Shown here piece after piece: positions 5,818-7,281 of a DNA stretch of 7,281 nt. Below the pieces are notes generated by a model. The model saw nothing but the letters and a program-made list of their open reading frames with translations, had not been told where the DNA came from and did not search any database. How positions within the stretch are numbered: the stretch's first letter is position 1; each line of letters starts with the position of its first letter. A program made the translations under genes and the position numbers. Origin of the DNA: Verrucomicrobiia bacterium (GTDB taxonomy: Bacteria > Verrucomicrobiota > Verrucomicrobiia > Limisphaerales > Palsa-1400); contig JAICXV010000101.1 of the NCBI GenBank assembly GCA_025934545.1, positions 1-7,281 on the forward strand, written 5' to 3'.

Positions 5818-7281
5818 ATGATTGGAACAATGCGGAAGCATCAGCAGTGGCTTTGGGCCCTGATCATTATCGCGACGATTGTGTCATTCGTCTGGTTTTT
5901 TAACCCGGCCAGCCGCTATGGCGGCGGCGGTGGTGGCGGCGACGTCCGCGAGGGAGAGACCGGCGCATCCATCGAAGGCCGTGCAATTTCTATGGAGGAA
6001 TTTCGAGACGCCATCCGCGAAGAATTGATCATCTACCGTTTGCAGCACAACGATTGGGTCAGTGAAGAACGGTTACGGCAGGGCGGCTATCCGATCGATA
6101 ATCGCGCTTATCAACGGATTGCTTTGGACGTGAAGGCGAAGGAACTGGGTATCCGACCAACCCGTCAGGCCGCTGCCCGTGTTGCTGAACAAATGCTGGT
6201 CATGCCCGGCGAAACGTTGAAGCCGGAACAGATGAAAGGTTTCGAAGACCACGTTTTGGCACAGGGCGGAATGACGCCGGACGATTTTACGCGAGTTTGC
6301 CTGCATCAGGCTGCTGTGCAACAACTCGTCGCGCTCTTCGGGATGAGCGGTTCGCTGATCACCGCAAAACAAGCCGAAACGTTTTATGTGCGTGAGAATG
6401 AGCCGATGGTGGCCGAAGTCGCGTATTTTCCGCTGAGCAATTACATGTCGCAGGTGTCCGCTTCGCCGAAGGAATTGGAAGGCTTTTTCAATACCAATGC
6501 GTCGTCCTACCATTTGCCAGAACGCGCGTCTGTTGAATACGTCTTGTTTGCAACATCGAATTATCTTGCGGCGGCAGAGAAAGAAATGAACGCCAATACG
6601 AATCTTAGCAAGATCCTCGACTCTGAATATTTGAAACGCGGCGCGAACAGCTTCAAAGATGACAATGACAAGGTTTTGAGCGCAGATGCCGCAAAAGCGA
6701 AAATCAAAGACGAAATTCGGGAACAAATCGCGGGCCGGGACGCGCGCACAAATGCGTTGGCGTTCTGCCAGGAATTGGGCCAGGGACGTGACGACGAGCA
6801 TCCCTTTACGGCGGATGATCTTTCAAGAGTCGCAAAGGCGCACGGGTTGAAGGTCGTGGTCACTGAGCCTTTCGACAGCCGCACGGGCCCGAAAGAATTG
6901 AACACGACGGTAGCGTTCCGCCGTGCCGCATTGTCGCTTACGACCAACGCGCCGGATGATAAATCGCGCAGCGCGATGTACACGCTTTCGCCAGTGCCGA
7001 TTGAAGACGGCTTTGTTGTCATGGGGCTGAAACAGCATTTGGGCAGCCAGCCGCAAACGTTCGCGCAAGTGCAGGATAAAGTGATGACTGATTACAAGCG
7101 CGAGAAGGCCTTTTACATGGCGCGCAATAACGGACAAAGTTTTTACATGAACCTGATGGCGGGCATTGCGGCCGGAAAGAGTTTCGACGCGATTTGCACG
7201 TCGAACAAGGTGACGCCAGTGACGCTTCCGGCGTTCTCATTGACGACAGCGACGAATTTGCAGAGGGCCTCGGAGTTGAAG
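5818..7281 (+). CDS. membrane-anchored SurA/PpiD-like periplasmic folding protein (partial, C-terminus beyond the window)
   Basis: The frame is open for 488 codons from the ATG at 5818 to the right edge with no stop. The N-terminus MIGTMRKHQQ is followed by one membrane helix (about 11-29, WLWALIIIATIVSFVWFF), a seven-glycine linker (35-41) and a soluble part, giving the PpiD layout of an inner-membrane anchor with a periplasmic body. Residues 50-190 fit a SurA_N-like chaperone domain: GASIEGRAISMEEFRDA, then helices with YPIDNRAYQRIALDVKAKELGI and a GMTPDDFTRV segment. PERASVEYVLF (234-244) resembles the first strand of a parvulin domain. However, the sequence then moves to a helical stretch (DAAKAKIKDEIREQIAGRDAR) of the kind that normally follows the isomerase domain. 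No parvulin catalytic signature is visible, so it may be a chaperone without isomerase activity unless such a domain lies beyond the edge. Likely role: helping exported or outer-membrane proteins fold. An alternative start is the ATG at 5830. No Shine-Dalgarno sequence is seen for either. Confidence 0.82.
   Translation, partial: MIGTMRKHQQWLWALIIIATIVSFVWFFNPASRYGGGGGGGDVREGETGASIEGRAISMEEFRDAIREELIIYRLQHNDWVSEERLRQGGYPIDNRAYQRIALDVKAKELGIRPTRQAAARVAEQMLVMPGETLKPEQMKGFEDHVLAQGGMTPDDFTRVCLHQAAVQQLVALFGMSGSLITAKQAETFYVRENEPMVAEVAYFPLSNYMSQVSASPKELEGFFNTNASSYHLPERASVEYVLFATSNYLAAAEKEMNANTNLSKILDSEYLKRGANSFKDDNDKVLSADAAKAKIKDEIREQIAGRDARTNALAFCQELGQGRDDEHPFTADDLSRVAKAHGLKVVVTEPFDSRTGPKELNTTVAFRRAALSLTTNAPDDKSRSAMYTLSPVPIEDGFVVMGLKQHLGSQPQTFAQVQDKVMTDYKREKAFYMARNNGQSFYMNLMAGIAAGKSFDAICTSNKVTPVTLPAFSLTTATNLQRASELK

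Noticed and set aside
5920..5940. Seven consecutive glycine codons as a possible microsatellite or frameshift site
   Set aside because: The run mixes GGC and GGT codons and sits where a flexible linker is expected after the membrane helix. The frame continues intact on both sides.
6073..6801. Minus-strand open frame of 242 codons in the right part of the window, the longest complete frame there
   Set aside because: It lies opposite the continuous plus-strand SurA/PpiD-like frame, which has a sensible N-terminus, membrane helix and family motifs. The minus frame is rich in Arg, Phe and Cys with no motif.

Overview
The window looks like ordinary chromosomal DNA from a GC-rich Gram-negative bacterium, most probably a member of the Verrucomicrobiota of the Pedosphaera/Limisphaerales type. 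That placement is inferred from three things: the N-terminus of the SurA/PpiD-like protein, the long plant/cyanobacteria-style IspH, and intergenic palindromes that resemble repeats I recall from that group. It was not tested by a search.

Four genes lie on the minus strand. Reading in their direction of transcription (high to low coordinates) they are ispH (4425-5702), a dGTPase-like HD hydrolase (3195-4343), a large membrane-bound hybrid-sensor histidine kinase (205-3033) and the start of a NarL/FixJ-type response regulator (cut by the left edge, 1-199). A fifth gene diverges from ispH on the plus strand and runs off the right edge (5818-7281). It encodes a membrane-anchored SurA/PpiD-like periplasmic folding protein that seems to lack a recognisable parvulin domain.

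The kinase and regulator are separated by only 5 bp and form one two-component operon. The kinase carries an N-terminal MASE1 membrane sensor, then PAS, GAF and PAS domains, then a HisKA_3/HATPase transmitter with a DxxxQ phosphatase motif, so it should phosphorylate Asp59 of the adjacent regulator. IspH (last step of the MEP isoprenoid pathway) and the dGTPase-like enzyme (dNTP pool control) are housekeeping functions with no obvious link to each other. The 81-bp gap between them is mostly a long imperfect palindrome (4354-4421). A second, smaller GC-rich palindrome (3175-3190) sits just past the dGTPase stop.

No stretch longer than about 160 bp is without a gene. I saw no RNA gene, CRISPR array, transposase or defence cassette, and no clearly undescribed multi-gene system. 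The points most worth a second look are the parvulin-less PpiD-like protein, the two intergenic palindromes, the unusual IspH form and the absence of a clear Shine-Dalgarno sequence before any of the five genes.
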